Origin: DATEBA01 sp035288045
GTDB taxonomy: Bacteria > Actinomycetota > UBA4738 > HRBIN12
Length of the DNA stretch: 23,173 bases
Direction: 5' to 3'
NCBI GenBank assembly: GCA_035288045.1
Contig: DATEBA010000076.1
Span: 1-23,173 of the forward strand
Shown: piece after piece, positions 7,016-16,367 of the stretch
Position numbering within the stretch: the first letter of the stretch is position 1
How the letters are laid out: every line of letters starts with the position of its first letter
Made by a program: the position numbers and the translations under genes
Notes under the pieces: model-generated
The model's database searches: none
What the model was told of the DNA's origin: nothing
What the model saw: only the letters and a program-made list of their open reading frames with translations

Positions 7016-7645
7016 ATGACCGTGAACGAGGAGAGCCTCGAGCGAGCCAACGCGTTCCTAGCAGCCGTAGCCGCGCGCGTGAGGCCGGGCGAGTTGCTGG
7101 ATGCCACGCCTGCGGAGATCGGCAGGCAGATCGGGTTCACTCAGGCGCTGGCGGCCGCTAGGGCGGTCCGGGCACTGATCGCCAGGCGCCGGCTCGAGGC
7201 GGCGGAGGGGCGGTACAGGCTGCTCGACCCGCGACCGGTCGAACCGGGCGAGCGGGAGTCGGTGCCGCGGAAGCCGCGCCGCCGGAGGGTCGCCGAGCCG
7301 AGCGAGCCCCGGACGGGTCGGCCGACCTACTCCGAGGTGGGGCACGAGGCGATCGAGCGGCTCATCGAGCTGGGCCGGGAGGCCGCCCAGCTCCGAGCGA
7401 GCCTCCGCGTGGCGCGCGATGAGGTCAAGCAGGCGCGCGAGGCGCGCGAGGACTCCGAGCGGCGAGCGCAGGCGCTCACGGCGCGATTGCGCGAGCTAGA
7501 GGCACGGGCCGAGATGGCCGAGAGCAACCTGCGCACGCTGCTCGCGGCTGCGCGAGGCAGCGGCCGTGACGCACCGGTAGCGGACTCCGAGATGGAGGCG
7601 ATCCTGGGAGTCCTGAAGGGCGGCCAGGCGGCGCAGGACTCCTAG
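7016..7645 (+). CDS. Winged-helix / coiled-coil protein, function unknown
   Basis: A 209-residue protein. Residues about 5-68 look like a winged helix-turn-helix: TPAEIGRQIGFT as helix-turn-helix, AARAVRALIARRRL as the following helix and EAAEGRYRLLD as the wing. A basic linker (PRKPRRRR) follows. Then a long heptad-rich Arg/Glu/Ala coiled coil runs from about residue 120 to 185 (EAIERLIELGREAAQLRASL, then ERRAQALTARLRELEARAEM). This suggests a dimeric DNA-binding or nucleoid-associated protein, but I do not recognise a named family. The ATG at 7016 fits the domain boundary although no clear ribosome binding site precedes it; GTG at 7022 is an alternative. Its stop interleaves with the OppF-like stop in CTAG. 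Confidence 0.7.
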   Translation: MTVNEESLERANAFLAAVAARVRPGELLDATPAEIGRQIGFTQALAAARAVRALIARRRLEAAEGRYRLLDPRPVEPGERESVPRKPRRRRVAEPSEPRTGRPTYSEVGHEAIERLIELGREAAQLRASLRVARDEVKQAREAREDSERRAQALTARLRELEARAEMAESNLRTLLAAARGSGRDAPVADSEMEAILGVLKGGQAAQDS

Positions 7646-8678
7646 GGCTGGGCGCCTTGTATCGCCGCGTGGTGGCACGCTGCGAAGTGGCCGCGGCGGA
7701 GCTCCGCGAGGCCGAGATCCTCTCCCCTGCATCGCTCCTCGATCTTCACCTGCGCTGCGACGCCGGAGGCGACCACGGGGCACCGTGGATGGAAGCGGCA
7801 GCCGGGCGGGATCCGCGTCGGATCCGGCGGCTCGCCGGCCAGGATGGGTCGTTCGATCCCACCCGCTTCGGGCACCACGTCGAGGAGCGCCTGCGTGTAA
7901 GGGTGCAGCGGTTTCGTTAGCACGTCCTCCGCAGGCCCGATCTCGACGATCCGGCCGAGGTACATCACGGCGACGCGATCGGCCACGGTCCAAGCCAGCC
8001 CGAGATCGTGGGTCACGACGAGGATCGAGATCTGGAGCGTGTCGCGGAGCTCCATGAGCAGCTTCAGGATCTCCCCGCGAACCGACGCGTCCAGGGAGGA
8101 CACCGGCTCGTCGGCGACGATGACCTCCGGATCGAGCGCCAGCGCACCGGCTATCACGACGCGCTGTCGCTGACCGCCCGAGAGCTCGTGCGGGTAGAGG
8201 AGGAAGAACCGTTGTGGAGGCCGGAGCCCCGCCCGCGAGAGCGCGCTCGCGACGAGCTCCTCCTCGTTCCCGGCGACGTGGTGGATCCGCAGGCCCTCGG
8301 CGACTATCTCGTAGATCGTCTGTCGCGGGTTGAGGGCGGCCGTCGGATCCTGGAACACCATCTGGACGCGGCGGCGGTACGAGTGAAGGTCCTTCTTCCG
8401 GAGGGGATTGCCCTCGTGGAGGATCTGTCCGCGCTCGGGCTCCTGAAGCCCCATCACCGTGCGGGCGAGCGTCGTCTTCCCGCAGCCGGACTCTCCGGCG
8501 AGCGCGAGCACCTCCCCCCGATGAAGCACTAGGTTGACGCCGTCGACGGCGCGAGCCATGGTCGCTTCTTGCCCGAGAAGGCCGGCGATCAGGCCGACGC
8601 GACCCGCGAAGTTCACATAGAGGTCTCTGACCTCGAGGACCGGCTGCTCGTCGGTGGCGACCGCTTTCTCCGATCCGC

Positions 8679-8682
<4 letters not shown>
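7642..8682 (-). CDS. oppF: Oligopeptide ABC transporter ATP-binding protein (OppF/DppF-like)
   Basis: Second ATPase of the peptide importer, 346 residues. Walker A GESGCGKT is at residues 63-70, the Q-loop Gln at 111, signature LSGGQ at 167-171, Walker B ending in ADE near 190-192, and the switch His in VVTHD at about 225. The C-terminal oligopeptide extension is present (HPYTQALLDVVP, then GCRFHPRCP and further Cys), as in OppD/OppF/DppD/DppF. The GTG at 8682 overlaps the stop of the OppD-like gene by 4 nt. It is the last gene of the minus-strand operon, and its TAG overlaps the stop of the convergent winged-helix gene, leaving no room for an intergenic terminator. Confidence 0.92.
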
Positions 8683-9664
<982 letters not shown>

Positions 9665-9668
<4 letters not shown>

Positions 9669-10639
9669 CGCTCGCGGAGCCTCGGGTTCAGGATCTCGTC
9701 CAGCGCGTACCCGCACATCGTGAACGCGAGCGTGACGAGGACGATCATGACCCCGGGGGGTATCAACCACCACCAGAATCCCGCAGTGAGCGCCCCCTCC
9801 TCGAACGCCTCGTTGATGATGGTTCCCCACGAGACGCTGTTGGGGTCCCCCAGACCCAGGAGCGCGAGCGTGGTCTCGGAGAGGATCGACAAGGCCACCG
9901 TGAGGACCGTGTTGGCGAATATCACCGGGAAGACGTTCGGTAGGATGTGGCGCGTCACGAGGTGCCACGTGCCCGCGCCGAGCGCCCGGGCGCGCTCGAC
10001 GTATGGACGCTCCTTCACGGTAAGGGCCTGCGCGCGAACGAGCCGCGCCGTGCCGGCCCACGAGGTGATGCCGATCACGAGGATGATGTTGACGAGAGTC
10101 GGGCCGAGGATCGCCGCCATCACGATCGCGAGCGCGATCCAGGGAAGCACGAGGAACCAGTTCGTGAAGGCGTTCAGTAGCGTGTCGATCCGTCCGCCGA
10201 AGAAGCCGGCGGCGATCCCCACCACCGTGCCGATCAGCATGGTAACGATGGTCGCCGAGAACCCGACGAGCAGCGAGATCCTCGATCCGTAGATCACAAG
10301 CGAGAGCACCGGCCGGCCGAACTTGTCGGTTCCCAGGGGGTTGTCCACGCTCGGCTCCTCGAACGCCGGGTAGGAGTTCGTAGTCGTGTACGAGACGTTG
10401 AGCTCCCGCTCGTCGATCAGCAGAGGAGCGAAAACGGCCAGCAGGACGAACGCGGTCATGATGACCAGCCCTGCCATGCCCTGGCGGCTCCTGCGGAACG
10501 TCCGCCAGTAGCCTGCGAGCGCGCGACGCCGTCGCGCCCACGCGATCGCCCGGGGGCTGCGGGGCGGCTCGGCCGGCTCGGGTAGCTCCACGACAGTCGG
10601 CGCGCCCGGTCTCGGCTCCTGGGGAGTGAGGGGCTGCAA
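9665..10639 (-). CDS. oppC: Oligopeptide ABC transporter permease (OppC/DppC-like), TTG start
   Basis: Permease of 324 residues. A cytoplasmic Pro-rich N-terminus is followed by an OppC_N-type segment (WRTFRRSRQGMAGLVIM) and the family hallmark NPLGTDKFGRPVLSLVIYGSRISLLVG. Five further hydrophobic segments follow, with an EAA loop region at VERARALGAGTWHL. The start is TTG at 10639, because GGGAGG (10651-10646) lies 6 nt upstream and the codon begins 1 nt after the OppB-like stop. No ATG start is available at a sensible position, and GTG at the PTVVEL segment is a weaker alternative. Confidence 0.9.
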
Positions 10640-10640
10640 A

Positions 10641-11612
10641 CTACGCCTCCCGGATCCGCGGGTCGAGGTAGCTGTACAGGACGTCGGCAGCGAGGTTGAA
10701 GACGATCACCGCCAGGCTGAAGAGGAGGAACACGCCCTGGATCACGGGGTAGTCGAGCTCCGCGATCGACTTGTACTCGAGGAGTCCGATACCCGGCCAC
10801 GAGAACACCGTCTCGACGATGATGGCACCCCCGAGGACGTATCCGAAGCTGTAGAAAACGAGGGTCAGGGTCGGCAGGATCGCGTTCGGGACCGCGTGGC
10901 GACGCCTGACGAGCTTCTCCTGCAGCCCCTTGGCTCTTGCCGTCTGCACGAAGTCCTCTCCCATCGTCTCGAGGAGCGAGGATCGCATGATGATCGCGTA
11001 CTCGCCGATGTAACCCAACGTGAGCGTCAGCAGCGGGAGGAAGAGGTGGTTGAGCACGTCGAAGAAGTGGGCGAAGCCGGTGAAGCCCGCTCCCGAGCTC
11101 TCGTACTGGCCGGCGGGGAACCAGTGCAGGGTTCCAGCGAAGAAGATCAGGAGGATCATCCCGAGCCATCCCTCGGGCATCGAGTACAGCACCAGAGACC
11201 CGAAGAGGCTGCTGGTATCGAAGAGGCTCCCGCGTTTCCAGGCCCCCTTTATCCCTATGAAGAGCCCGAACGCGGTGGAGAGGATCGTCGAGAGGCCGAC
11301 CAGTAGGACCGTGGGCCAGAGCCTGTCGGTGATCATCTCGGTGGCGGGAAGGCCTGTCTTGATCGAGGTTCCGAAGTTGCCCGTCACCGTGTCGGCCATG
11401 TAGATGACGAACTGTTGGGGGAGTGGCCGATCCAGCCCGAGCTCGTGCTGGAGCTCGAGCTTGTCCTCCTCTGTCAGGTGGAGGCTGCGCGCGTATAGCT
11501 GGACCGGGTCGCTCGGCATCACCCGGAAGAGGAAGAAGTTGAACGTTAGGACGAACACCAGGGTGGCGATCGCGTGAAGCGTCTTCCTAAGGAGATACTT
11601 CCGCGATCCCAC
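10641..11612 (-). CDS. oppB: Oligopeptide ABC transporter permease (OppB/DppB-like)
   Basis: Permease of 323 residues with the OppB/DppB layout. The first membrane segment is near residues 12-30 (IATLVFVLTFNFFLFRVMPSDP), then a periplasmic loop with LGLDRPLPQQFVIY and GNFGTSI, then five more membrane segments. A TARAKGLQEKLV cytoplasmic EAA-type loop precedes the final helices (FSWPGIGLLEYKSI). The GTG at 11612 has GGAG about 7 nt upstream. It lies 26 nt downstream of the binding-protein gene and 1 nt before the OppC start, in one operon. Confidence 0.92.
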   Translation of the reverse strand: MGSRKYLLRKTLHAIATLVFVLTFNFFLFRVMPSDPVQLYARSLHLTEEDKLELQHELGLDRPLPQQFVIYMADTVTGNFGTSIKTGLPATEMITDRLWPTVLLVGLSTILSTAFGLFIGIKGAWKRGSLFDTSSLFGSLVLYSMPEGWLGMILLIFFAGTLHWFPAGQYESSGAGFTGFAHFFDVLNHLFLPLLTLTLGYIGEYAIIMRSSLLETMGEDFVQTARAKGLQEKLVRRRHAVPNAILPTLTLVFYSFGYVLGGAIIVETVFSWPGIGLLEYKSIAELDYPVIQGVFLLFSLAVIVFNLAADVLYSYLDPRIREA

Positions 11613-11638
11613 CCTGGCGCTCCGTCCTCCTTATCCCG

Positions 11639-13444
11639 CTAGGCCTGCTCCTCGCCGCCGCGCCGTCGCATGAGCGCCACGAGGATCACGATCACGACCA
11701 CCCCGGCCGCGATGGCGATCCAGACCCCAGCGGAGAGACCGGGCTTCTCTACCGTCGTCGGTGCTCCCTCGATCGGGTGGAGCGAGAGGTACGAGTCCGC
11801 CCCCCACCCGAACAGGTAGAACCCGTCGGGCTCCGGCACCGGCACGTAGCCCTCGAAACGGTCGGTCCGGAACGCCTGTAAGTCGTTCTCGTACGCCAGC
11901 ACGATCTGCGGATTCTCTCGGTAGAGGAACTCTTGCATCTCGACGATGAAGGCGCGGCGCTCCTCGCGGTCGAAGATCGTGCGCTGCTCCTCGTACATCG
12001 CGTCGAACTCGGCGTTCGAGTAGCAGCCGTCCGACCACCCCAAGCACTGGCCGGTCGTGTGGAGCGACAGGATGAAGTCGGGGTCCGGGTCGCCGCACCA
12101 GCCCCAGACGTAGGCGTCGAAGTCCCCATCGGCCCACAGGACGTAGGCCTTGGTCGTGCTGACCGGCACCAGGTCCACTCCGATGCCGATCTGCTCCAGC
12201 CAGCCCTCGATCAGCTTGCCCGTGTCGTTGGAGCCGGCCTCGTCGGTGAGCGTGACGATCTCCCACTGGAGCGGGTGCCCGTCCGGCGCCTCGCGCACTC
12301 CGTCGTTGTCACCATCCACGTACCCGGCATCCTCGAGGGTCTGAGCGGCGAGGTCGAGATCGAAGGTGAACTCGTCCTCGGCCGGGATGTCGTAGTACCA
12401 GAGCTCCTGCTGTGGCCGGACCACCGAGTCGCCCGGAACCGCGTACCCCTGCCAGATCGAGCTCACGATCGCCTGCTTGTCGATCGCCTGGGCGACCGCG
12501 TCCCGGACGGCCAGGTCCTCGATGGCCGGGTCGTGCGTGTCGGTCTTGCCCTGGCCGCCGAAGTTGAACGCGAGGTTGCTGAAGCAGCCGGCCGGCGCGA
12601 CGTGGGTCTGGATGTTCGCCTCGCCTTCCAGCGCGTCGAAGAGGGTCGGCTTCAGGGCCTCGGCGAACTGGATCTCGCCGTTCTTGAGGGCCTGGACCAT
12701 CGCCTCCTGGTTCTCGTAGATGTGGAAGACGACCTCGTCGATCACTGGGTCGCCGCCCCAGTAGGGACGGCGCGCCTCCATCGTGAAGGACTGGCCCTTC
12801 TCCCACTCCGTGAGCTGGAACGGGCCCGAACCGATCGCGGGGAAGTTCTCGTATTCCTTGAAGGCCTTCTTGACCTCGGCGGGGTCGTCGCTCACCTTCG
12901 TGAACTCCTCCCACACGTGCTTGGGGAGGATCGGCACCCACGGGGGGATCGTCGGCGCGAACGTCGGCTCCTGACTCTCCCATACGAGCGTTGTCGGGTT
13001 GGGAGCCGACAAGGTCGGGTTGAACGGCAGGTAGTCCTTGAAGAAGGCGAGCCTGTAGTCGGCGATGGCCTGGTAGGTGAACACGATGTCCTCGGCCGTG
13101 AGCGGCTGGCCGTCGTGCCACATCGCGTCGTCGCGTATCTCGAAGGTCCAGGTCATGTAGTCCTTCGAGTGCTCGGAGGACATCGCGATGGCGGGTTCGG
13201 GCGACAGGTCCGAGTTCGCGAAGTTGAATAGCAGATCGTAGTTCATCCACAGCATCTCGTAGTCAGCCGTGCAACACGCCCGGAAGGGATTCGGAGACGT
13301 GATGTCCCCGGTTAGGCCGACGTCGAAGACGATCTTCTCGTCCGTCCCTGCGTCGGTCTGCGCGAGGGCCGAGCTCGCCGGACCTAGGACCAGCAGGCTG
13401 AGCACGACCAGCGCGATCGCGCTTCCCGGTCTGCTCCCTCTCAT
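11639..13444 (-). CDS. Peptide ABC transporter substrate-binding protein (SBP family 5) with C-terminal membrane anchor
   Basis: Family 5 extracellular solute-binding protein of 601 residues. The N-terminus is a Sec-type signal peptide (ALVVLSLLVLGPASSALAQ) with no lipobox Cys. The mature part shows family landmarks: SPNPFRACCTADYEMLWMNY, MTWTFEIRDDAMWHDGQPLT, GSGPFQLTEWEKGQSF, RRPYWGG and WGWCGDPDPDF. The last 30 residues hold one strongly hydrophobic helix (about 572-592) followed by MRRRGG, so the protein appears tethered by its C-terminus instead of a lipid. The mature domain has several Cys (57, 58 and later ones), possibly disulfide-bonded. The ATG at 13444 has an excellent AGGAGGAGG upstream. 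It is the first transporter gene after the hydrolase genes. The ligand is unknown. Confidence 0.9.
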   Translation of the reverse strand: MRGSRPGSAIALVVLSLLVLGPASSALAQTDAGTDEKIVFDVGLTGDITSPNPFRACCTADYEMLWMNYDLLFNFANSDLSPEPAIAMSSEHSKDYMTWTFEIRDDAMWHDGQPLTAEDIVFTYQAIADYRLAFFKDYLPFNPTLSAPNPTTLVWESQEPTFAPTIPPWVPILPKHVWEEFTKVSDDPAEVKKAFKEYENFPAIGSGPFQLTEWEKGQSFTMEARRPYWGGDPVIDEVVFHIYENQEAMVQALKNGEIQFAEALKPTLFDALEGEANIQTHVAPAGCFSNLAFNFGGQGKTDTHDPAIEDLAVRDAVAQAIDKQAIVSSIWQGYAVPGDSVVRPQQELWYYDIPAEDEFTFDLDLAAQTLEDAGYVDGDNDGVREAPDGHPLQWEIVTLTDEAGSNDTGKLIEGWLEQIGIGVDLVPVSTTKAYVLWADGDFDAYVWGWCGDPDPDFILSLHTTGQCLGWSDGCYSNAEFDAMYEEQRTIFDREERRAFIVEMQEFLYRENPQIVLAYENDLQAFRTDRFEGYVPVPEPDGFYLFGWGADSYLSLHPIEGAPTTVEKPGLSAGVWIAIAAGVVVIVILVALMRRRGGEEQA

Positions 13445-13480
13445 GACCTCCTCCTCTCCCCTCGATGTCCCCGCATGGTG

Positions 13481-14443
13481 TTACGGAACCGGTCGGAGGG
13501 CCGGTTCTTCCACGACCAGGCGCCGCTCGTCGGCGTCCAGGGTCGCCGTTACCCCGAGCGGCAACGTCGCGTGGTGTTTTCCGTGCCCAAGCGGGAGCTT
13601 GTATAGCACGGGCACCCCGAGCGGCTCCAGCCTCTCCTCCAGCATGTCCTCCAGCGAGGGGACCCTGGCCCACTCGGGCTTGTCCTCGCTCCAGTCGCAC
13701 TTCTCCATGTGCCCGACGACCACCCCGAGGACGCCGTCCAGCTTTCCGGTCTGCTCGAGATGCACCAGGTGCGCCTCCAGGTGCGTCGTGGGGGTATCCA
13801 CGTCCTCGAAGAACAGGATGGAGCCCTCGAACTCGGGCTCCCACGGAGTGCCGATCGCGTGCTGCAGCAGCCACAGGCAGCCACCGACGATCGGCGCCGT
13901 GACCTTGCCTCCGCGGATCGGGCGTCGGTAGGGATCGTCGGGGTCGTTGGGGATCCCCCCGGTTGTCTCGCCCTTGAGCGTCCGAAGGAGGCGGTCCTTC
14001 GACCAGTCCCCTCGCTCCGGGGAACCCCAGCCGGAGAACCCGGGGCCGTAGAAGGTTGCGAGCCCGGTCTCCTTCAACATCGCGACGTGGAGCGCCGTGA
14101 TGTCGGAGTACCCCACGAACGGCTTGGGGTGGTCGCCGATCAGACCGAAGTCGATGTGGGGGAGCATCTGCGCGGACCCGTAGCCGCCGTGGAGAGCTTG
14201 GACGACGTCGACCTCCGGATCCTCGAACATAGCCATGAGGTCGCGAGCGCGCGTCTTCGGATCGCCGGCCAGATGGTCCTTCCGGTCCCAGATCCCCTCG
14301 CCGAGTTTCACCCGGTAGCCCCGCGACTCCCACCACTCGACACTCCGGAAGACCTCCGAGCGGTTGTACCAGGGCGTCGAGGTCGCGACGACACCGATCG
14401 TTCCGCCGTCCGGCATGGGGGCGCCGAAGAGGGTCGCCCTCAC
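13481..14443 (-). CDS. S66-family serine carboxypeptidase (LD-carboxypeptidase/MccF-like)
   Basis: A 320-residue protein of peptidase family S66, which includes LdcA (cleaves the L,D bond of murein tetrapeptide) and MccF (cleaves the microcin C7 amide). The nucleophile motif GYSD puts Ser113 at the elbow. The charge-relay Glu is in ILFFEDVD (Glu213) and the His in LPLGHGKHHATLPLG (His287 most likely). No signal peptide is seen, so it should act in the cytoplasm on imported material. The GTG at 14443 overlaps the creatininase stop by 4 nt (GTGA). The frame is open further upstream only as a shadow. A 36-nt gap separates it from the binding-protein gene. Position in a peptide-importer operon favours a peptide or amide catabolic role over murein recycling, but this is inference. 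Confidence 0.87.
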   Translation of the reverse strand: MRATLFGAPMPDGGTIGVVATSTPWYNRSEVFRSVEWWESRGYRVKLGEGIWDRKDHLAGDPKTRARDLMAMFEDPEVDVVQALHGGYGSAQMLPHIDFGLIGDHPKPFVGYSDITALHVAMLKETGLATFYGPGFSGWGSPERGDWSKDRLLRTLKGETTGGIPNDPDDPYRRPIRGGKVTAPIVGGCLWLLQHAIGTPWEPEFEGSILFFEDVDTPTTHLEAHLVHLEQTGKLDGVLGVVVGHMEKCDWSEDKPEWARVPSLEDMLEERLEPLGVPVLYKLPLGHGKHHATLPLGVTATLDADERRLVVEEPALRPVP

Positions 14444-15258
14444 TCGAGCGTCTCCCGGGGTTCCCAGCGGACGGGGAGCGGCTTTCCCCGAAGCTCGGTA
14501 GCGAACGCCACGCACTCGGCCACGGCAGCGTCGAGGAGCGCGTTGCCCTTCTCCGCCGTCGCCTTGGTCGGAGCGCCGTGCACTCCAGTGTGGCTTATCG
14601 CGTTCCACCATGGCATCAAGCGGAGCGGCCCGTCGGTCCAGTCCATCCAGCTGTTCGGTCCCTCCGGGAACGAGTTCTCGTCGATGGCCCTGTCCATGTC
14701 GACGGCGTCGGCGTCGATGGCGAGGTAGATCGACGTCTCGAGCTCGCACGCGTGGCCCATGCCGCCGCGCTCGGACTGGCGGACCTCCTCCACGACCTTC
14801 AAACCTTCGTCGCTGGAAAGGTAGAAGGCCGAGGCCGCGAGGACGCCTGGATGCTCCAGCCCGATCAGACGCGCCGCCATGTCCATGAGCGGGATGTTCG
14901 AGCCGTGGCCGTTCAGGAAGAGGATCCGCTTGAACCCGTGCCGCGCGAGGGAGGATCCTATGTCGACGCAGTAGCGGACGAACGTGTCCCAGCCGATCGT
15001 GATCGGGCCCGGGAATTCCATGTGGTGGGGTGTGTAGCCGTGGGTGACGGGCGGCAGGAGCACCACGTCGTCGGGGATCTGCTCGGCGGCGAGCCGGCAG
15101 ATCTCGGTCGCGATGCGCGTGTCGGCGTCGATCGGCAGGTGGGGGCCGTGGTCCTCGAGGGTGCCCGCGGGGATCAGGCACACACGATCCTCCTCGACCG
15201 CCCGCCGGACCTCCGGCCAGGTCAGGCGCTCATAGAGGAGCGGGTTCGTGCGGCTCAT
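14440..15258 (-). CDS. Creatininase-family amidohydrolase
   Basis: A 272-residue protein of the creatininase (creatinine amidohydrolase) family, metal-dependent hydrolases of cyclic or simple amides (creatinine, formamides in riboflavin/F420 synthesis, mycofactocin peptide). Metal-site motifs are visible: AGTLEDHGPHLPIDAD (Glu35, His37, Asp46 region), LNGHGSN (about 115-121) and GHACELETS (about 168-176). The usual third motif reads HAGEFETS, so Gly is replaced by Cys here. The ATG at 15258 overlaps the C45 hydrolase stop by 4 nt (ATGA); the longer open frame upstream is a shadow. The true substrate is not creatinine by any direct evidence, and operon context suggests a peptide-derived amide or lactam. 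Confidence 0.87.
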   Translation of the reverse strand: MSRTNPLLYERLTWPEVRRAVEEDRVCLIPAGTLEDHGPHLPIDADTRIATEICRLAAEQIPDDVVLLPPVTHGYTPHHMEFPGPITIGWDTFVRYCVDIGSSLARHGFKRILFLNGHGSNIPLMDMAARLIGLEHPGVLAASAFYLSSDEGLKVVEEVRQSERGGMGHACELETSIYLAIDADAVDMDRAIDENSFPEGPNSWMDWTDGPLRLMPWWNAISHTGVHGAPTKATAEKGNALLDAAVAECVAFATELRGKPLPVRWEPRETLE

Positions 15259-16367
15259 GACTGCGTCACCGCCTCGAGGTCTATCTCCAGGTATTCGTTC
15301 TCGCAGGGGATCCCCGGAGCCACCCACATCCGGCGCGTCTCGAGCTCGGTCACCATCGAGAACATCACGGCCGAGGCCTCCTCGCCCTCGTCGGGGTTCG
15401 GGTGGAGGCAGATCTCCTGGGGCGAGGACCCGTGGTCCTTCATGATCTCCATCACGTCCTCGACCGAGGTCGGCTGCCGCCCCTCTATCAGCTCGCGGAG
15501 TCGGGCGAAGCGGCCGTTGCTGCCCACGGAGGCCTCCGGTGCCATCGACGCGAGATCCGGGGCGAGATAGTGGTTCGTGTGGACGCCGGGGCCGGGATGG
15601 ACCGCGTGGCGCTTGGCGGTCGTCTCGACGATCACCGCGCCTCCACCGGCGAACGCGAAGACGTGGCCGTACCCGCCGGCGCGCGCGGGGAACGCGGCCC
15701 TTTCGGTCGCGTCGTCGGGGTTCGCAGCGTTGAGCGAGTGGCGCGAGACGAGTACCCGCGGCACTCCGACCCCGTCGTCGCTGGCCGTGAGCGAGCCTAT
15801 GCCCTGCGCGCCCCCGCGGCTGTTCATTCCGACCGCCGGCAGGCAGCAGACGATCGTCGGGGAGGCCGTGCGGACGGGGTTTTCGTCGGGCACGTCGATG
15901 ACGACGGCAACGTTTCCGGCGTCCCCGGCTAGCCAGTGCTCGTTATGGGCGAGGAAAGTCCTCTCGGGCGTGACTATCGAGAAACTCGAGCAGCGCTCGA
16001 CGATCGGCAGCTTGGGCGCCTGGAGGTAGCCCTCCTTCCTCTGGAGGAACAGAAGCTGACCCTCCGGTGACTCGAGGAGCGGCTCGAGTTCCTCGAACGC
16101 GTTGATCGCGAAAAGCTCGAGGATCGGCACCATCGCTCCGATCGACATCCCCTTCAGGGTCGCCATGAGGGCCGGGAAATGGCCCTCCGCTGCGACCAGG
16201 TAGGGGGTTAGCAGGTCGGCGAGCTTCTCGGAGGACACCCCGCGGCGACCGAGGTACCGGTGGTAGAAGTCCACCGAGCCCTTGATCAGGTCCTCGAGCT
16301 CCCTACCGATCTTCTCCCCGCGGGAGAAGGCGTCACCCTCCGCCCTCACGACGCGAAGCTCCGTCAC
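15255..16367 (-). CDS. C45-family Ntn-hydrolase (acyl-CoA:6-APA acyltransferase-like)
   Basis: A 370-residue protein of the peptidase C45 / isopenicillin-N acyltransferase-like family. Members autocleave before a Cys that becomes the N-terminal nucleophile and act on amide bonds. The sequence VERCSSFSIV puts that Cys at about residue 126. It is followed by the family pattern FLAHNEHW, by MNSRGGAQGIGSL, and by GVHTNHYLAPDL in the C-terminal half. The GTG at 16367 has GGGAGG 4 nt upstream, making it preferable to ATG 16382 or the longer frame. It lies 85 nt downstream of the PuuD-GrpB fusion and overlaps the creatininase gene by 4 nt. Substrate unknown; the family includes β-lactam side-chain acyltransferases and N-acyl amide hydrolases. 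Confidence 0.82.
   Translation of the reverse strand: MTELRVVRAEGDAFSRGEKIGRELEDLIKGSVDFYHRYLGRRGVSSEKLADLLTPYLVAAEGHFPALMATLKGMSIGAMVPILELFAINAFEELEPLLESPEGQLLFLQRKEGYLQAPKLPIVERCSSFSIVTPERTFLAHNEHWLAGDAGNVAVVIDVPDENPVRTASPTIVCCLPAVGMNSRGGAQGIGSLTASDDGVGVPRVLVSRHSLNAANPDDATERAAFPARAGGYGHVFAFAGGGAVIVETTAKRHAVHPGPGVHTNHYLAPDLASMAPEASVGSNGRFARLRELIEGRQPTSVEDVMEIMKDHGSSPQEICLHPNPDEGEEASAVMFSMVTELETRRMWVAPGIPCENEYLEIDLEAVTQS

Noticed and set aside
6832..7140. N-terminal extension of the CoA-transferase to 489 residues
   Set aside because: It runs across the divergent region into the winged-helix gene, has no recognisable domain, and the ATG at 6831 has a strong ribosome binding site and gives normal family length.
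8008..8532. Plus-strand open frames opposite the OppF/OppD genes
   Set aside because: They are antisense to genes with complete Walker A, signature and Walker B motifs, and have no ribosome binding sites or domains.
9669..10541. Extension of the OppD-like frame to 620 residues
   Set aside because: The added part lacks family motifs and overlaps the OppC-like gene in another frame. The ATG at 9668 with a 4-nt overlap starts exactly at the ABC domain.
12318..12335. DGDNDG-type calcium-loop-like motif in the peptide-binding protein suggesting an added domain
   Set aside because: A short Asp/Asn/Gly loop before EAPDG is common in family 5 binding proteins and does not mark a separate domain.
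11933..13231. 432-residue plus-strand open frame opposite the binding-protein gene
   Set aside because: Composition is dominated by Arg, Val, Leu and Gly with no motifs. It mirrors the real minus-strand gene, which has a signal peptide and family landmarks.
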